Assembly: GCA_017520825.1 (NCBI GenBank)
Contig: JAFXEX010000002.1
Coordinates: 89,584-153,583, forward strand
Direction of reading: 5' to 3'
Origin: Clostridia bacterium
Lineage (GTDB): Bacteria > Bacillota > Clostridia > Oscillospirales > SIG627
DNA: 64,000 bases
The notes under the pieces were generated by a model. That model had not been told where the DNA came from and did no database searches. It worked only from the letters and a program-made list of their open reading frames with translations. Of the stretch, positions 1 to 8,115 are shown piece by piece. The translations under genes were made by a program, and so were the position numbers. Position 1 is the first letter of the stretch, and each line of letters starts with the position of its first letter.

Positions 1-183
1 CTTGGCCCTCGGGCTCCGGCAGTTTTCAAGAACCTTCATTCCCTCGGGAGTGAGAACCACTCTCAAGCCTTCAATACAGTCTTGCGTTCTGCTTGTATCA
101 TATATACGGCAAGTGTCGATGCAACATACATCGTCATTGCAGCAACAGTTCTGACCGTTAGTTGTACAACTGTTCTGAATCAT
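1..183 (-). CDS. Cys-rich conserved protein, possible spore coat component (3' end cut by window)
   Basis: The reading frame is open for 61 codons from an ATG at 183-181 to the window edge, so only the N-terminus is visible. A strong AGGAGGA site lies six to seven bases upstream. The first 25 residues hold seven Cys, including a CCC triplet, followed by DTCRIYDTSRTQDCIEGLR. That block resembles Cys-rich proteins I remember from sporulating Clostridia with the pattern DKDCLEDLRV, but I cannot name the family with certainty. A CATATGATA element upstream (219-227) resembles the -10 of mother-cell sporulation promoters, which would fit a coat role. The function is inference; the frame and ribosome site are directly visible. 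Confidence 0.6.
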   Translation of the reverse strand, partial: MIQNSCTTNGQNCCCNDDVCCIDTCRIYDTSRTQDCIEGLRVVLTPEGMKVLENCRSPRAK

Positions 184-218
184 TTTTGTTCCTCCTAAAT
201 TTAATTATTCGGTCACTG

Positions 219-227
219 TATCATATG
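219..227 (-). promoter_or_regulatory. Candidate sigma-E/sigma-K type -10 element
   Basis: On the minus strand the bases read CATATGATA, matching the CATANNNTA -10 of the mother-cell sigma factors. It sits about 35 bases before the start of the Cys-rich protein. The -35 is weak: an AC dinucleotide lies 15 bases upstream rather than the usual 16 to 17. This is a short motif in AT-rich DNA, so it is only suggestive. Confidence 0.3.
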
Positions 228-331
228 CAAAAACACAGTTTTGTTGAATGATTGGGAACAAAGGTGATTATTTGCAGTCCTTTAATCAGCTTCCTTATTT
301 TTCGACGCTTTTTTCAGGATAGTACTCGGTT

Positions 332-1141
332 TTACGGCTTTTTGTTATATTGTCTGAATTTTAAGGGTGATGCACCGTTTGTTTTTTTGAATTTGGCAGA
401 AAAGTAATTACTGTCGTTAAATCCACAGGCGTACGCCACCTCTGACACACTTTTATTCGTTTCAGACAAAAGCCGTTCTGCCCTTTGCATTCTAATAAGG
501 GTAAGGTATTCGTTGAATCCAAAGCCCGTTTCCCTCTTAAAAGCCCTTGATAAATGCTCGGGGCTTACGCTAAGAGCCTTTGCAACTCCAAAAAGCGTAA
601 TATCGGATGAAAAATCCTCGGATATAATACGTATCGCCTCGGCAACGGAATGAGAGCTTCCGTCCTTTTCCTTGGCAATATTTTTGTTGCGTGATAAAAG
701 TATAAAAAGATTGCTGATAAGACTTGAAAGGGAATCCTCGGCATATCTGTCAAATGTATTATAATCCCTGTCTATTGTGTCGAAAATTTCTTTTATTTCC
801 TGAGAAATACTTGGGTTTCGATAAAGATAGAGAATTGACTCAAGCGTGTCAATCGCGCTTGATGGAATAAAATCCGACGTAAAGTTGAGAAGCTTCCGTT
901 CATACCCCGAAGAATACACCGTTCTATGTATGACGCCTGCTGGGATCAATACCACGTCACCCGGAAGTAATGAATAAACGTGACCGTCTATGAAATATTT
1001 ACATTTGCCGTGCAAAAAGTAATAGATTTCAAAATACGGATGATAATGATGCTCAGGCATATGCGTTGAGCGTACAAAGTCCATATCGCGATGCTGATAA
1101 AACAGCTCCTTGCCGTCAGAAAATTTTTTTACAGGTATCAT
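332..1141 (-). CDS. AraC family transcriptional regulator
   Basis: Protein of 269 residues from an ATG preceded by GGAGGAG. The N-terminal half (about residues 25-95) has the cupin pattern of sugar-sensing AraC proteins, with the HHYHPYFEIYY and PGDVVLIPAG blocks. The last 100 residues form two helix-turn-helix units (ITLFGVAKALSVSPEHLSRA, then VAYACGFNDSNYFSAKFK), the standard AraC/XylS DNA-binding domain. It is divergent from the GH4 glycosidase gene with about 140 bases between them, so it most likely senses a sugar and activates that gene. A longer frame exists upstream, but the ribosome site fixes this start. The ligand is unknown. Confidence 0.9.
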   Translation of the reverse strand: MIPVKKFSDGKELFYQHRDMDFVRSTHMPEHHYHPYFEIYYFLHGKCKYFIDGHVYSLLPGDVVLIPAGVIHRTVYSSGYERKLLNFTSDFIPSSAIDTLESILYLYRNPSISQEIKEIFDTIDRDYNTFDRYAEDSLSSLISNLFILLSRNKNIAKEKDGSSHSVAEAIRIISEDFSSDITLFGVAKALSVSPEHLSRAFKRETGFGFNEYLTLIRMQRAERLLSETNKSVSEVAYACGFNDSNYFSAKFKKTNGASPLKFRQYNKKP

Positions 1142-1163
1142 TATTTCTCCTCCTTCTTTAAAA

Positions 1164-1192
1164 ATTATACACAAAAACATCAATAAAATCAA
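1164..1192 (-). promoter_or_regulatory. Promoter of the AraC regulator gene
   Basis: Minus strand reads TTGATT, 17 bases, TATAAT, ending about 23 bases before the regulator start. It is a good vegetative promoter and faces away from the GH4 gene. Confidence 0.65.
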
Positions 1193-1212
1193 GATTTTTC
1201 AAAAAAGTCGTC

Positions 1213-1240
1213 AAAAATATAAAGGATTTTTTAAAAATAT
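1213..1240 (+). promoter_or_regulatory. Direct repeat, candidate AraC-type operator of the GH4 gene
   Basis: The octamer AAAAATAT occurs at 1213-1220 and again at 1233-1240, exactly 20 bases apart and so on the same face of the helix, as is usual for paired AraC half-sites. It ends where a -35 should be. The downstream -10 candidates (TATAAT at 1246 and 1259) have no good -35, which suits an activator-dependent promoter. AT-rich repeats can arise by chance. Confidence 0.35.
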
Positions 1241-1282
1241 TGATGTATAATAAGCTTGTATAATACCGAAAGGAGAAATATT

Positions 1283-2674
1283 ATGGAATACGGAAACAAA
1301 AGAGTTGACGGCGTAAAAATTGCATACGTCGGAGGTGGTTCAAGAGGCTGGGCTTGGAATCTTATGAGCGACCTTATTTCAAATAAGGATATGAACGGTG
1401 AAGTTGCTCTTTACGACATTGATTTTGAAGCAGCACAGCACAACGAAATTATAGGAAACAAATACAATGAAGTAGAAGGAGCTTTGTCACACTGGGATTA
1501 CAAGGCGTACAAAACCATTGGCGAGGCGCTTACAGGCGCAAATTTCGTAGTAATCTCCATCCTTCCCGGAACGTTTAAGGAAATGGAAAGTGACGTACAT
1601 ACTCCCGAGAAATACGGAATTTACCAGTCCGTTGGTGACACCGTAGGTCCCGGTGGTATTATCAGAGCACTTCGTACAATCCCTATGTTTGAGGAGATTG
1701 CACACGCAATCGAAAAATACTGTCCCAACGCATGGGTAATCAACTATACAAATCCTATGACAATCTGTACGAGAGCGCTTTACAAGGCGTTCCCCAAAAT
1801 CAAGGCCTTCGGTTGCTGCCACGAGGTATTCGGTACACAGAGATTGTTAGCAAAAATGATTGAAGAAATGCACGGAATTGAAAACGTTAATCGCCGTGAC
1901 ATAAAGGTTGAGGTAATGGGTCTCAACCACTTTACCTGGATAACAAAGGCTACGTATAACGGCATTGACGTTTTTGAAGATTATAAGGAATTTGCCAAGA
2001 AGTATGCTGAAACGGGTTATCTCAAGGGCAAGGACGAAAACTGGATGAACAACACGTTCGACTGTTCGAACAGAGTTAAGTTCGACCTTTTCAACAGATT
2101 TGGCTACATTGCTGCAGCAGGCGACAGACATCTTGCAGAGGACTGTGAGGGCAAGTGGTATCTTGAATCCCCCGAAAAGGTAAAGGAATGGGGCTTCGGT
2201 CTTACACCTGTTTCCTGGAGATTTAAAGACCTTGAGCGTCGTCTTGAAAAAAGCAGAAAGCTCCGTAGTGGAGAAGAGGCGTTAAAGATTCGTAAGTCGG
2301 GTGAGGAAGGCGTTGACCAGATAAGAGCAATCCTCGGTCTTGAAACGTTGGTTACCAACGTAAATCTTCCCAATATAGGTCAGATATCCAATCTTCCTAT
2401 GGGTGCTGTGGTTGAAACGAATGCGGCATTTACCAGCAATGGTGTAATGCCCATATGCGCAGGACCTCTTCCTTCAAGCATTTATCCTCTCATTGCAAGA
2501 GTTTGCGGACAGCAGGAGCTTGTAGTTGAAGCAGCGTTTGAAAGAGACCTTGAAAAAGCGTTCGTAGCATTCTCAAACGACCAGCTCGTTACTATAAACA
2601 CAAAGGACGCAAGAGCGCTCTTCAACGAAATGATTGACAATACCAAAGAATATCTCAAAATGTATAATATCTAA
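1283..2674 (+). CDS. Glycoside hydrolase family 4 (AglA/MelA-like)
   Basis: Protein of 463 residues, normal for GH4, starting at the ATG behind GAAAGGAGAAATATT. GH4 enzymes cleave glycosides by an NAD+- and Mn2+-dependent oxidation/elimination route in the cytoplasm. Visible marks are the N-terminal Rossmann block (VKIAYVGGGSRGW, residues 11-23), NYTNPM (154-159), the metal/substrate motif CHEV (179-182) and GLNHFTW (213-219). The third and fourth positions of the CHxx motif vary with substrate. CHEV differs from the CDMP of phospho-alpha-glucosidases and the CHSV of alpha-galactosidases, so an unphosphorylated substrate is likely. I would not assign alpha-glucosidase or alpha-glucuronidase without tests. 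Probably controlled by the divergent AraC protein. Confidence 0.92.
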   Translation: MEYGNKRVDGVKIAYVGGGSRGWAWNLMSDLISNKDMNGEVALYDIDFEAAQHNEIIGNKYNEVEGALSHWDYKAYKTIGEALTGANFVVISILPGTFKEMESDVHTPEKYGIYQSVGDTVGPGGIIRALRTIPMFEEIAHAIEKYCPNAWVINYTNPMTICTRALYKAFPKIKAFGCCHEVFGTQRLLAKMIEEMHGIENVNRRDIKVEVMGLNHFTWITKATYNGIDVFEDYKEFAKKYAETGYLKGKDENWMNNTFDCSNRVKFDLFNRFGYIAAAGDRHLAEDCEGKWYLESPEKVKEWGFGLTPVSWRFKDLERRLEKSRKLRSGEEALKIRKSGEEGVDQIRAILGLETLVTNVNLPNIGQISNLPMGAVVETNAAFTSNGVMPICAGPLPSSIYPLIARVCGQQELVVEAAFERDLEKAFVAFSNDQLVTINTKDARALFNEMIDNTKEYLKMYNI

Positions 2675-2680
2675 TCAACA

Positions 2681-2712
2681 AAGTGGCTGTAGTTTTTACA
2701 GCCACTTTTTTA
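2681..2712 (+). terminator. Rho-independent terminator of the GH4 gene
   Basis: AAGTGGCTGTA pairs with TACAGCCACTT across a five-base loop and is followed by a T run. Confidence 0.85.
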
Positions 2713-2778
2713 AAAAATATGTATACTGTTCCCACCTTTTGTGGTATTATAATTAAAAACACAAAAAAGGTAGTTTCA

Positions 2779-4062
2779 ATGAAACAAAACAAAAAAATAG
2801 TATCAGACAGTATAATTATAGGTGCTGCTTTATTTGCAATGTTCTTCGGGGCAGGAAATATGATATTTCCTCCATACCTCGGGCTTGAATCGGGAGAACA
2901 GTGGCTTTCGGGCTTTCTCGGATATTACGTTGCCGATATAGGACTTGCAATTCTCACCATAATTGCTCAGATAAATCACAATTCCTTTGACAACGTGCTT
3001 CAACCTTTAGGAAAAAGAGTTGCCAATATTTTGATGTTTGCCATAGTTATGTGTCTCGGTCCCCTCATAAGTATTCCACGTACCTGTGCGACCACCTTTG
3101 AGCTATCGGTTTCTCCTCTTTTGCCAAGGGCTGACGTCATAGCTTTCAGCATCATATTTTTCGCCGTAACGCTATTTTTGTCACTTAACGAATCAAGGGT
3201 AGTGGACGTTGTGGGAAAGGTGCTTACACCCGTTCTTATTTTAGGTCTTCTTTTCCTTATAGTAAAAGGTGTTCTTTCTCCCATATCCAATCTTTTAGAC
3301 GTTAAAAAGATTATGAGTCCCATTGGCTCGGGTATCAAGGCAGGGTATCAGTCAATGGACGTTTTAGGAGCCACCGTCTTTGGTGTGCTTGTAATAAACA
3401 GCACTCTTCAACGTGGGCATACCGACTTAAAATCAAAGCGAGCAGTTACCCTGGGTGCAAGTATTATAGCGGGCTTGTGTCTGTTTGTAATATACCTCGG
3501 TCTGACGTACCTTGGTGCAACGGCGTCAACGTTTTTCGATATGCACACCTCACGGGCAGACTTATTGATTGGAATTATCGGAATTTTGCTCCCCGGAAAA
3601 ATCGGTCTTGCCTTCTTCGGTGTAATTGCAGGGCTTGCCTGCCTCACCACTTCAATTGCGCTGACAAGCTCGTCGGCAAAATATTTGCAAAAGCTTTTTA
3701 GTCGGCGCTTAAGCTATAAAGCCATTGTAACGGGAATATGCATTTTCAGTGCAGTGGTCTCCTCCCTTGGTGTTGAAAGGATTGTAGCACTTGCATCACC
3801 CATTCTGACGGTTATTTATCCACCCGTGCTTGTTGTGGTTATAATGAGCTTTTTCCACAAATATCTGACTCCCCTTTCGTATCGTTTAGCCGTTCTCGTC
3901 GCAGGTCTTTACGGAATTGCAGATGCCTTTGCAGGCTACGGAATAAGGTTCTTCCTTATGGACTATCTGCCGTTTGACAGTATGGGTATGGGATGGATTC
4001 TACCTTCGACGGTATTAATGCTCTTAGGACTGTTACAAAAAGTAAGGAAAAACAGCAAGTAA
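2779..4062 (+). CDS. brnQ: Branched-chain amino acid transporter BrnQ (LIVCS family)
   Basis: Protein of 427 residues with about twelve hydrophobic segments, the usual size for BrnQ, which imports Leu, Ile and Val with Na+ or H+. The family signature FFGAGNMIFPP lies at residues 22-32. The chosen ATG precedes MKQNKKIV, with only a weak AAGG site; the open frame runs 32 codons further upstream, but that stretch starts inside the GH4 terminator. It is a single gene between two terminators. No T-box or other leader could be seen in the short 5' region. Confidence 0.92.
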   Translation: MKQNKKIVSDSIIIGAALFAMFFGAGNMIFPPYLGLESGEQWLSGFLGYYVADIGLAILTIIAQINHNSFDNVLQPLGKRVANILMFAIVMCLGPLISIPRTCATTFELSVSPLLPRADVIAFSIIFFAVTLFLSLNESRVVDVVGKVLTPVLILGLLFLIVKGVLSPISNLLDVKKIMSPIGSGIKAGYQSMDVLGATVFGVLVINSTLQRGHTDLKSKRAVTLGASIIAGLCLFVIYLGLTYLGATASTFFDMHTSRADLLIGIIGILLPGKIGLAFFGVIAGLACLTTSIALTSSSAKYLQKLFSRRLSYKAIVTGICIFSAVVSSLGVERIVALASPILTVIYPPVLVVVIMSFFHKYLTPLSYRLAVLVAGLYGIADAFAGYGIRFFLMDYLPFDSMGMGWILPSTVLMLLGLLQKVRKNSK

Positions 4063-4066
4063 TAAA

Positions 4067-4105
4067 ATGATGGCAGACACTGTTTTAGTATCTGCCATCA
4101 TTTTT
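4067..4105. terminator. Bidirectional terminator between brnQ and the MATE gene
   Basis: ATGATGGCAGA and TCTGCCATCAT form a long stem around a loop, with T-rich flanks on both strands. It can end both convergent genes. Confidence 0.85.
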
Positions 4106-4148
4106 CCATTTTGTCTGTTTGAAGGGTGCAAGAACGTCTGATTGCTTA

Positions 4149-5519
4149 TCATTGCATTTCCTCGGTTGAGCGAATCTTCTTTATCCATTTTCCGCTTTTA
4201 AGTCTTATTACACACCATATAGCCTTCAGCACCTGGTCTACCTTCAAAAAGAAGTATATCCAAAAAGCAGAAAGGTCGAAAACGAAGCCGGCAAGTATTC
4301 CAAGGGGTATAGAGGCAATCCAGAGAAATATATTATCTGCAGCCATAAGAATTTTGGTGTCTCCCCCACCTCTCAGAACGCCCTTTGTCATTATACTGTT
4401 GCTTGCCTGAAAAAGCACTATAATACTAATGGAAAGCATAAGCTCACGGGCAAGGGCTTGCGTTTCGGGAGAAAGGTCGTATGCCGTTATCACGGGCTCG
4501 CTTATAAGCATTATAATACCTGCAGCAACTGCGCCGAAAAGAATTCCCAGACCGAGAAAGGCATATCCCTGTCGGTAAGCCTTTTCACGCTGTCCCTCTC
4601 CCAGCGTACGTCCCGTGACGATAGCGCCTGCCTGTGAAAAGCCCTGAATCATAACGGAGCTTAACTGTTGAGTTACGGTGGTAATTGCATTGGCAGCCAC
4701 GAAGCTTTCACCAAGTCTTCCTATTACCATAGCCACCGAATTGTTACCAAGAGCAAGTATTCCGTCACTGATAAGCACGGGGATACTCATTCTCATATAC
4801 TCTCTCCAAAGGCTTCCTACAGGCTCAAAAACGTGCTTTATCCTGAAGCCTATTTCCTTATCCTTGAAAAACAAATATCCACAAATTATAGCAAATTCAA
4901 AAATTCTTGCAATAAGAGTTCCAAGAGCTGCGCCGGCAACACCCATTTTGGGCGCACCCAGCTTACCGAATATAAGCACGTAGTTTGCACCGGCATTTAC
5001 AAAAAATGCACCGATGGAGGTGTACAGAGGAATTCTCACCTGCCCTACGTTTCTCAAAACGATTGTGCAAGTAAGAGAAAGTCCCAGAAGAAAATACGTA
5101 ATTATAGAATAATTAAGATACTCTACACCGTAGCTTATAATTGGCGCTTCAACCGTATATATTTTCATTATCAAGGTAGGACAGACGGCAGTAGCAACTG
5201 CAAAAATCAACGACATCAGAAGACAAAGACGAAGCATAATGGACACCGTCTTTTTCAAGCCCACCCTATCCTTCATTCCGTAGTAACGTGAAACCAGCAC
5301 GGATGCACCCATACCTATACCCATACAGAAGATGTGAAAGATATTAATAAACTGATTTGCGAGAGACACGGCAGAAAGCTGAGTTTCTCCCACCTTTCCC
5401 ACCATTACCGTATCAAGCATATTTACACCTGTGGTAATAAGTCCCTGCAAGGCTATGGGGATTGCTATTTTTGCCACGTTTTTATAAAAGTCTTTATCCT
5501 TAATAAATAATCCAAGCAT
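4149..5519 (-). CDS. MATE family multidrug/metabolite exporter
   Basis: Protein of 456 residues with about twelve membrane segments in two homologous halves, the MATE layout of cation-coupled efflux pumps. The N-terminal block GLITTGVNMLDTVMVG and the Gly-rich GMGIGMGASVLVSRYYG are typical of the NorM/DinF-like clade in Clostridia. The start chosen is the ATG at 5519 behind AAAGAGG; an in-frame GTG six codons earlier has no ribosome site. It is monocistronic, with its own promoter and a shared terminator. Substrate cannot be told from sequence. Confidence 0.9.
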   Translation of the reverse strand: MLGLFIKDKDFYKNVAKIAIPIALQGLITTGVNMLDTVMVGKVGETQLSAVSLANQFINIFHIFCMGIGMGASVLVSRYYGMKDRVGLKKTVSIMLRLCLLMSLIFAVATAVCPTLIMKIYTVEAPIISYGVEYLNYSIITYFLLGLSLTCTIVLRNVGQVRIPLYTSIGAFFVNAGANYVLIFGKLGAPKMGVAGAALGTLIARIFEFAIICGYLFFKDKEIGFRIKHVFEPVGSLWREYMRMSIPVLISDGILALGNNSVAMVIGRLGESFVAANAITTVTQQLSSVMIQGFSQAGAIVTGRTLGEGQREKAYRQGYAFLGLGILFGAVAAGIIMLISEPVITAYDLSPETQALARELMLSISIIVLFQASNSIMTKGVLRGGGDTKILMAADNIFLWIASIPLGILAGFVFDLSAFWIYFFLKVDQVLKAIWCVIRLKSGKWIKKIRSTEEMQ

Positions 5520-5540
5520 ACTGTACCTCTTTTCCACGAT

Positions 5541-5569
5541 ATAATATCACGCTTTTCCCCATTTGTCAA
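5541..5569 (-). promoter_or_regulatory. Promoter of the MATE gene
   Basis: Minus strand TTGACA, 17 bases, TATTAT, about 20 bases before the start codon. Confidence 0.8.
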
Positions 5570-5671
5570 AGCAACGTAAAGTCATTTGTGCAAAACGCCC
5601 TATTATTTCATTCACTTTTATGCAATTTATATGAATTTACCGTTTTATCACTTTAATCTGCTAAAGTGCTA

Positions 5672-5700
5672 TTGAAATTCACAAAAGGTTGTGCTATACT
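5672..5700 (+). promoter_or_regulatory. Promoter of the amino acid ABC importer operon
   Basis: TTGAAA, 17 bases, TATACT. The -10 ends 33 bases before the start of the binding-protein gene. Confidence 0.8.
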
Positions 5701-5733
5701 TGTCACATCAAAAAGAAAGTTGAGGAAATAACT

Positions 5734-6537
5734 ATGAAAAAGATTTTAGCACTTACACTTGTGGCTATTATGTGCGTGTTCTGCTTTGCAGGCTGCGCTG
5801 AAAAAGAGGACAACGTTCTCACCTGTGGCGTTACGATTTTTGAAAACATGAACGAACAGCTTGAAGACGGAACCTGGACAGGCTTTGAAACAGAGTTTGC
5901 TCAGGAGGTTGGTAAGCTTATCGGTATGGACGTTGAGTTCCAGATTATCGACTGGTCTCAGAAGTACAACGAGGTTAACTCAGGCGCTATCGACTGTATC
6001 TGGAACGGCTTTACTGCTAACTCAACAGATAAAATCAACGGCGTTGAAACAAAGCGTTCAGATCTCGTTGATTTCTCATACGGCTATATGCTCAACCAGC
6101 AGTGTATCGTAACAAAGGCTGACAACGTTGCTAACATCACAACAGAGGCTGACCTTGACGGCAAGAAGGCTTGCGTTGAGGGTGGAAGCGCAGGTGCGTC
6201 ATACGCAGCAGGCGTTACTGCTGAAGAAAACATCTTCACAACAACAGCTCAGATTAACGCATTCACAGAGGTTAAGTCCGGAGCAGTTGATTTCGCAGTA
6301 GTTGACATCATCCTTGCTAAGAACATCTGTGGTCAGGGCGACTATGCAGACCTTGCTATCGTTGAAGCTATCGAGCTTGATTCTGAAATCTACGCTATCG
6401 GCTTTAAGACAGGCAGTGAGCTTACAGCTAAGGTAAACGAAGCTATCAAGACTCTTGAAGCAAACGGAAAGCTTATGGAGCTTGCTACAAAGTATGGCTT
6501 TGAAAACGTACTTCAGGTAACAGAAACTATCGAATAA
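5734..6537 (+). CDS. Polar amino acid ABC transporter, substrate-binding lipoprotein
   Basis: Protein of 267 residues, start fixed by TTGAGG before the ATG. The signal peptide ends in a lipobox (CFAGC, Cys21), so it is anchored outside the membrane. The body is a family 3 solute-binding protein: FETEFAQEVGKLIG, then IDCIWNGFT and SGAVDFAVVDIILA match the two-lobed polar amino acid/cystine-type receptors. It is the first gene of a three-gene operon with a permease and an ATPase, a complete importer. The exact amino acid is not readable. Confidence 0.93.
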   Translation: MKKILALTLVAIMCVFCFAGCAEKEDNVLTCGVTIFENMNEQLEDGTWTGFETEFAQEVGKLIGMDVEFQIIDWSQKYNEVNSGAIDCIWNGFTANSTDKINGVETKRSDLVDFSYGYMLNQQCIVTKADNVANITTEADLDGKKACVEGGSAGASYAAGVTAEENIFTTTAQINAFTEVKSGAVDFAVVDIILAKNICGQGDYADLAIVEAIELDSEIYAIGFKTGSELTAKVNEAIKTLEANGKLMELATKYGFENVLQVTETIE

Positions 6538-6561
6538 TCAGTAAATAAAGGAATATAAATA

Positions 6562-7206
6562 ATGGGTTTTTGGAACGTTACTTTAAGTCTGCTTGGCGGA
6601 CTTGAATACACCTGCCTGATATTTGCGCTAACACTCGTGTTAGCGCTTCCTTTAGGTTTGGTGATTGCTTTCGGCTCTATGTCGAAGTTCAAGCCTTTGG
6701 CTTACATAGTAAAAACATTCGTATGGATTATACGTGGTGTGCCTCTTATGCTTCAGGTCATTATCCTTTTCTACGTACCCGGTTTCCTTCTGGGACAGCC
6801 CATACTTTCACGATTTGCCTCGGTAATAGCTGCGTTTGTTATTAATTACGCCTGCTATTTTTCCGAAATATACCGTGGTGGTATTGAAAGCATTGCAAAG
6901 GGTCAGTATGAGGCAGGACAGGTGCTGGGAATGACCAAGAGTCAGATATTCTTCAAGGTTATTCTTATGCAGGTAGTAAAGCGTATACTTGCACCTATGT
7001 CAAACGAGGTTATAACGCTGGTAAAGGACACGGCTCTTGCCCGTGTAATAATGATAGTGGAGCTGATACAGGCTGCCCAGAATTTCGCAGGCTACGGCTT
7101 GATGTGGCCCTTGTTCTATACGGCAGTGTTCTATCTTGCGTTTGTGGGAATTCTTACGCTTCTCTTCGGCTACTTCGAAAAGAAGCTGTCCTACTACAAG
7201 GTTTAA
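6562..7206 (+). CDS. Polar amino acid ABC transporter, permease
   Basis: Protein of 214 residues with about five membrane helices, the size of HisM/GlnP-type permeases. The cytoplasmic coupling loop EAA motif is visible (YRGGIESIAKGQYEAGQVLG). It begins 24 bases after the binding-protein gene. A single permease gene implies a homodimer in the membrane, as in other Firmicute systems of this class. Confidence 0.94.
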   Translation: MGFWNVTLSLLGGLEYTCLIFALTLVLALPLGLVIAFGSMSKFKPLAYIVKTFVWIIRGVPLMLQVIILFYVPGFLLGQPILSRFASVIAAFVINYACYFSEIYRGGIESIAKGQYEAGQVLGMTKSQIFFKVILMQVVKRILAPMSNEVITLVKDTALARVIMIVELIQAAQNFAGYGLMWPLFYTAVFYLAFVGILTLLFGYFEKKLSYYKV

Positions 7207-7218
7207 GGAGGTGCGTAT

Positions 7219-7995
7219 ATGGCTATATTAGAAGTTAATGCAATTAAAAAGAGCTTTGGAAACGCACACATTCTTAAAGGTATTGATTTTGAGCTTGAAA
7301 AGGGAGAGGTGCTCTCCATTATCGGCTCATCGGGAAGTGGTAAAACTACCCTGCTCCGTTGTCTGAACTTTCTTGAAACTGCCGACAGTGGCAGGATAAC
7401 AGTAAACGGAGAAGTGATTTTTGACGATAGCACTCATACTCTTAAGGATTCGGAAATAAGAGATCGCAGATTGCACTTCGGACTTGTTTTCCAATCATTT
7501 AATCTCTTCCCACAGTATACGGCGTTAAAGAACGTCACCCTTGCCTTAGAATTAGAGCTTCCACGAAAAATGCCCAAGGCAGAGAAAAAAGAGGAGCTTT
7601 TGAAAATCGAAGAAAGGTGTAAGGCCTTACTTGACACCGTAGGGCTCTCAGACAAATACGACTATTATCCTTGTCAGCTTTCAGGTGGTCAGTGTCAGCG
7701 TGTTGCCATTGCAAGAGCGTTGGCTCTCAGTCCCGATATACTTTGCTTTGACGAGCCTACCTCGGCTCTCGACCCTGAACTTACGGGCGAGGTGCTTCGT
7801 GTTATCAAGGAATTGAAGAATTCGGACAGAACAATGGTCATCGTAACTCACGAAATGGAGTTTGCTAAAAACGTTTCCGATAAGGTAATGTTTATGTCGG
7901 ACGGTGTAATTGAAGAAATAGGCACGCCCGATGAAATCTTCAATAATCCCAAGAGTCACCGACTTCAGGAATTCCTTAAAAAGCCCACGTTTTAG
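7219..7995 (+). CDS. Polar amino acid ABC transporter, ATPase
   Basis: Protein of 258 residues starting 12 bases after the permease, behind AAGGAGG. Walker A is GSSGSGKTT, the Q-loop FQSFNLFPQ, the signature LSGGQCQRVAIARA, Walker B ILCFDEPTSALD and the H-loop IVTHEM, all intact. It is the GlnQ/HisP-type energy subunit, working as a dimer on the cytoplasmic side. The operon ends at the terminator just downstream. Confidence 0.95.
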   Translation: MAILEVNAIKKSFGNAHILKGIDFELEKGEVLSIIGSSGSGKTTLLRCLNFLETADSGRITVNGEVIFDDSTHTLKDSEIRDRRLHFGLVFQSFNLFPQYTALKNVTLALELELPRKMPKAEKKEELLKIEERCKALLDTVGLSDKYDYYPCQLSGGQCQRVAIARALALSPDILCFDEPTSALDPELTGEVLRVIKELKNSDRTMVIVTHEMEFAKNVSDKVMFMSDGVIEEIGTPDEIFNNPKSHRLQEFLKKPTF

Positions 7996-8000
7996 TAACA

Positions 8001-8031
8001 AAAGAGCGTTGCAGATTGCAACGCTCTTTTC
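8001..8031 (+). terminator. Terminator of the ABC importer operon
   Basis: AAAGAGCGTTGCA and TGCAACGCTCTTT form a 13-bp stem with a 3-base loop, then T residues. Confidence 0.9.
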
Positions 8032-8057
8032 GTTTCCCCCTTTGTTTAATTTTTCTC

Positions 8058-8086
8058 TTGAATATATGCCGAAAATGTTGTATAAT
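8058..8086 (+). promoter_or_regulatory. Promoter of the FAD oxidoreductase operon
   Basis: TTGAAT, 17 bases, TATAAT, 29 bases ahead of the start codon. Confidence 0.75.
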
Positions 8087-8115
8087 GTTTTATAATCTTT
8101 TTAAAGGAATTATAA

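Noticed and set aside
2701..2779. T-box or amino acid leader ahead of brnQ
   Set aside because: Only about 70 bases separate the GH4 terminator from the start, with no T-box sequence visible.
4669..5291. Long frame on the strand opposite the MATE exporter
   Set aside because: It is a shadow of a clear membrane protein on the other strand; it has no ribosome site and unnatural composition.
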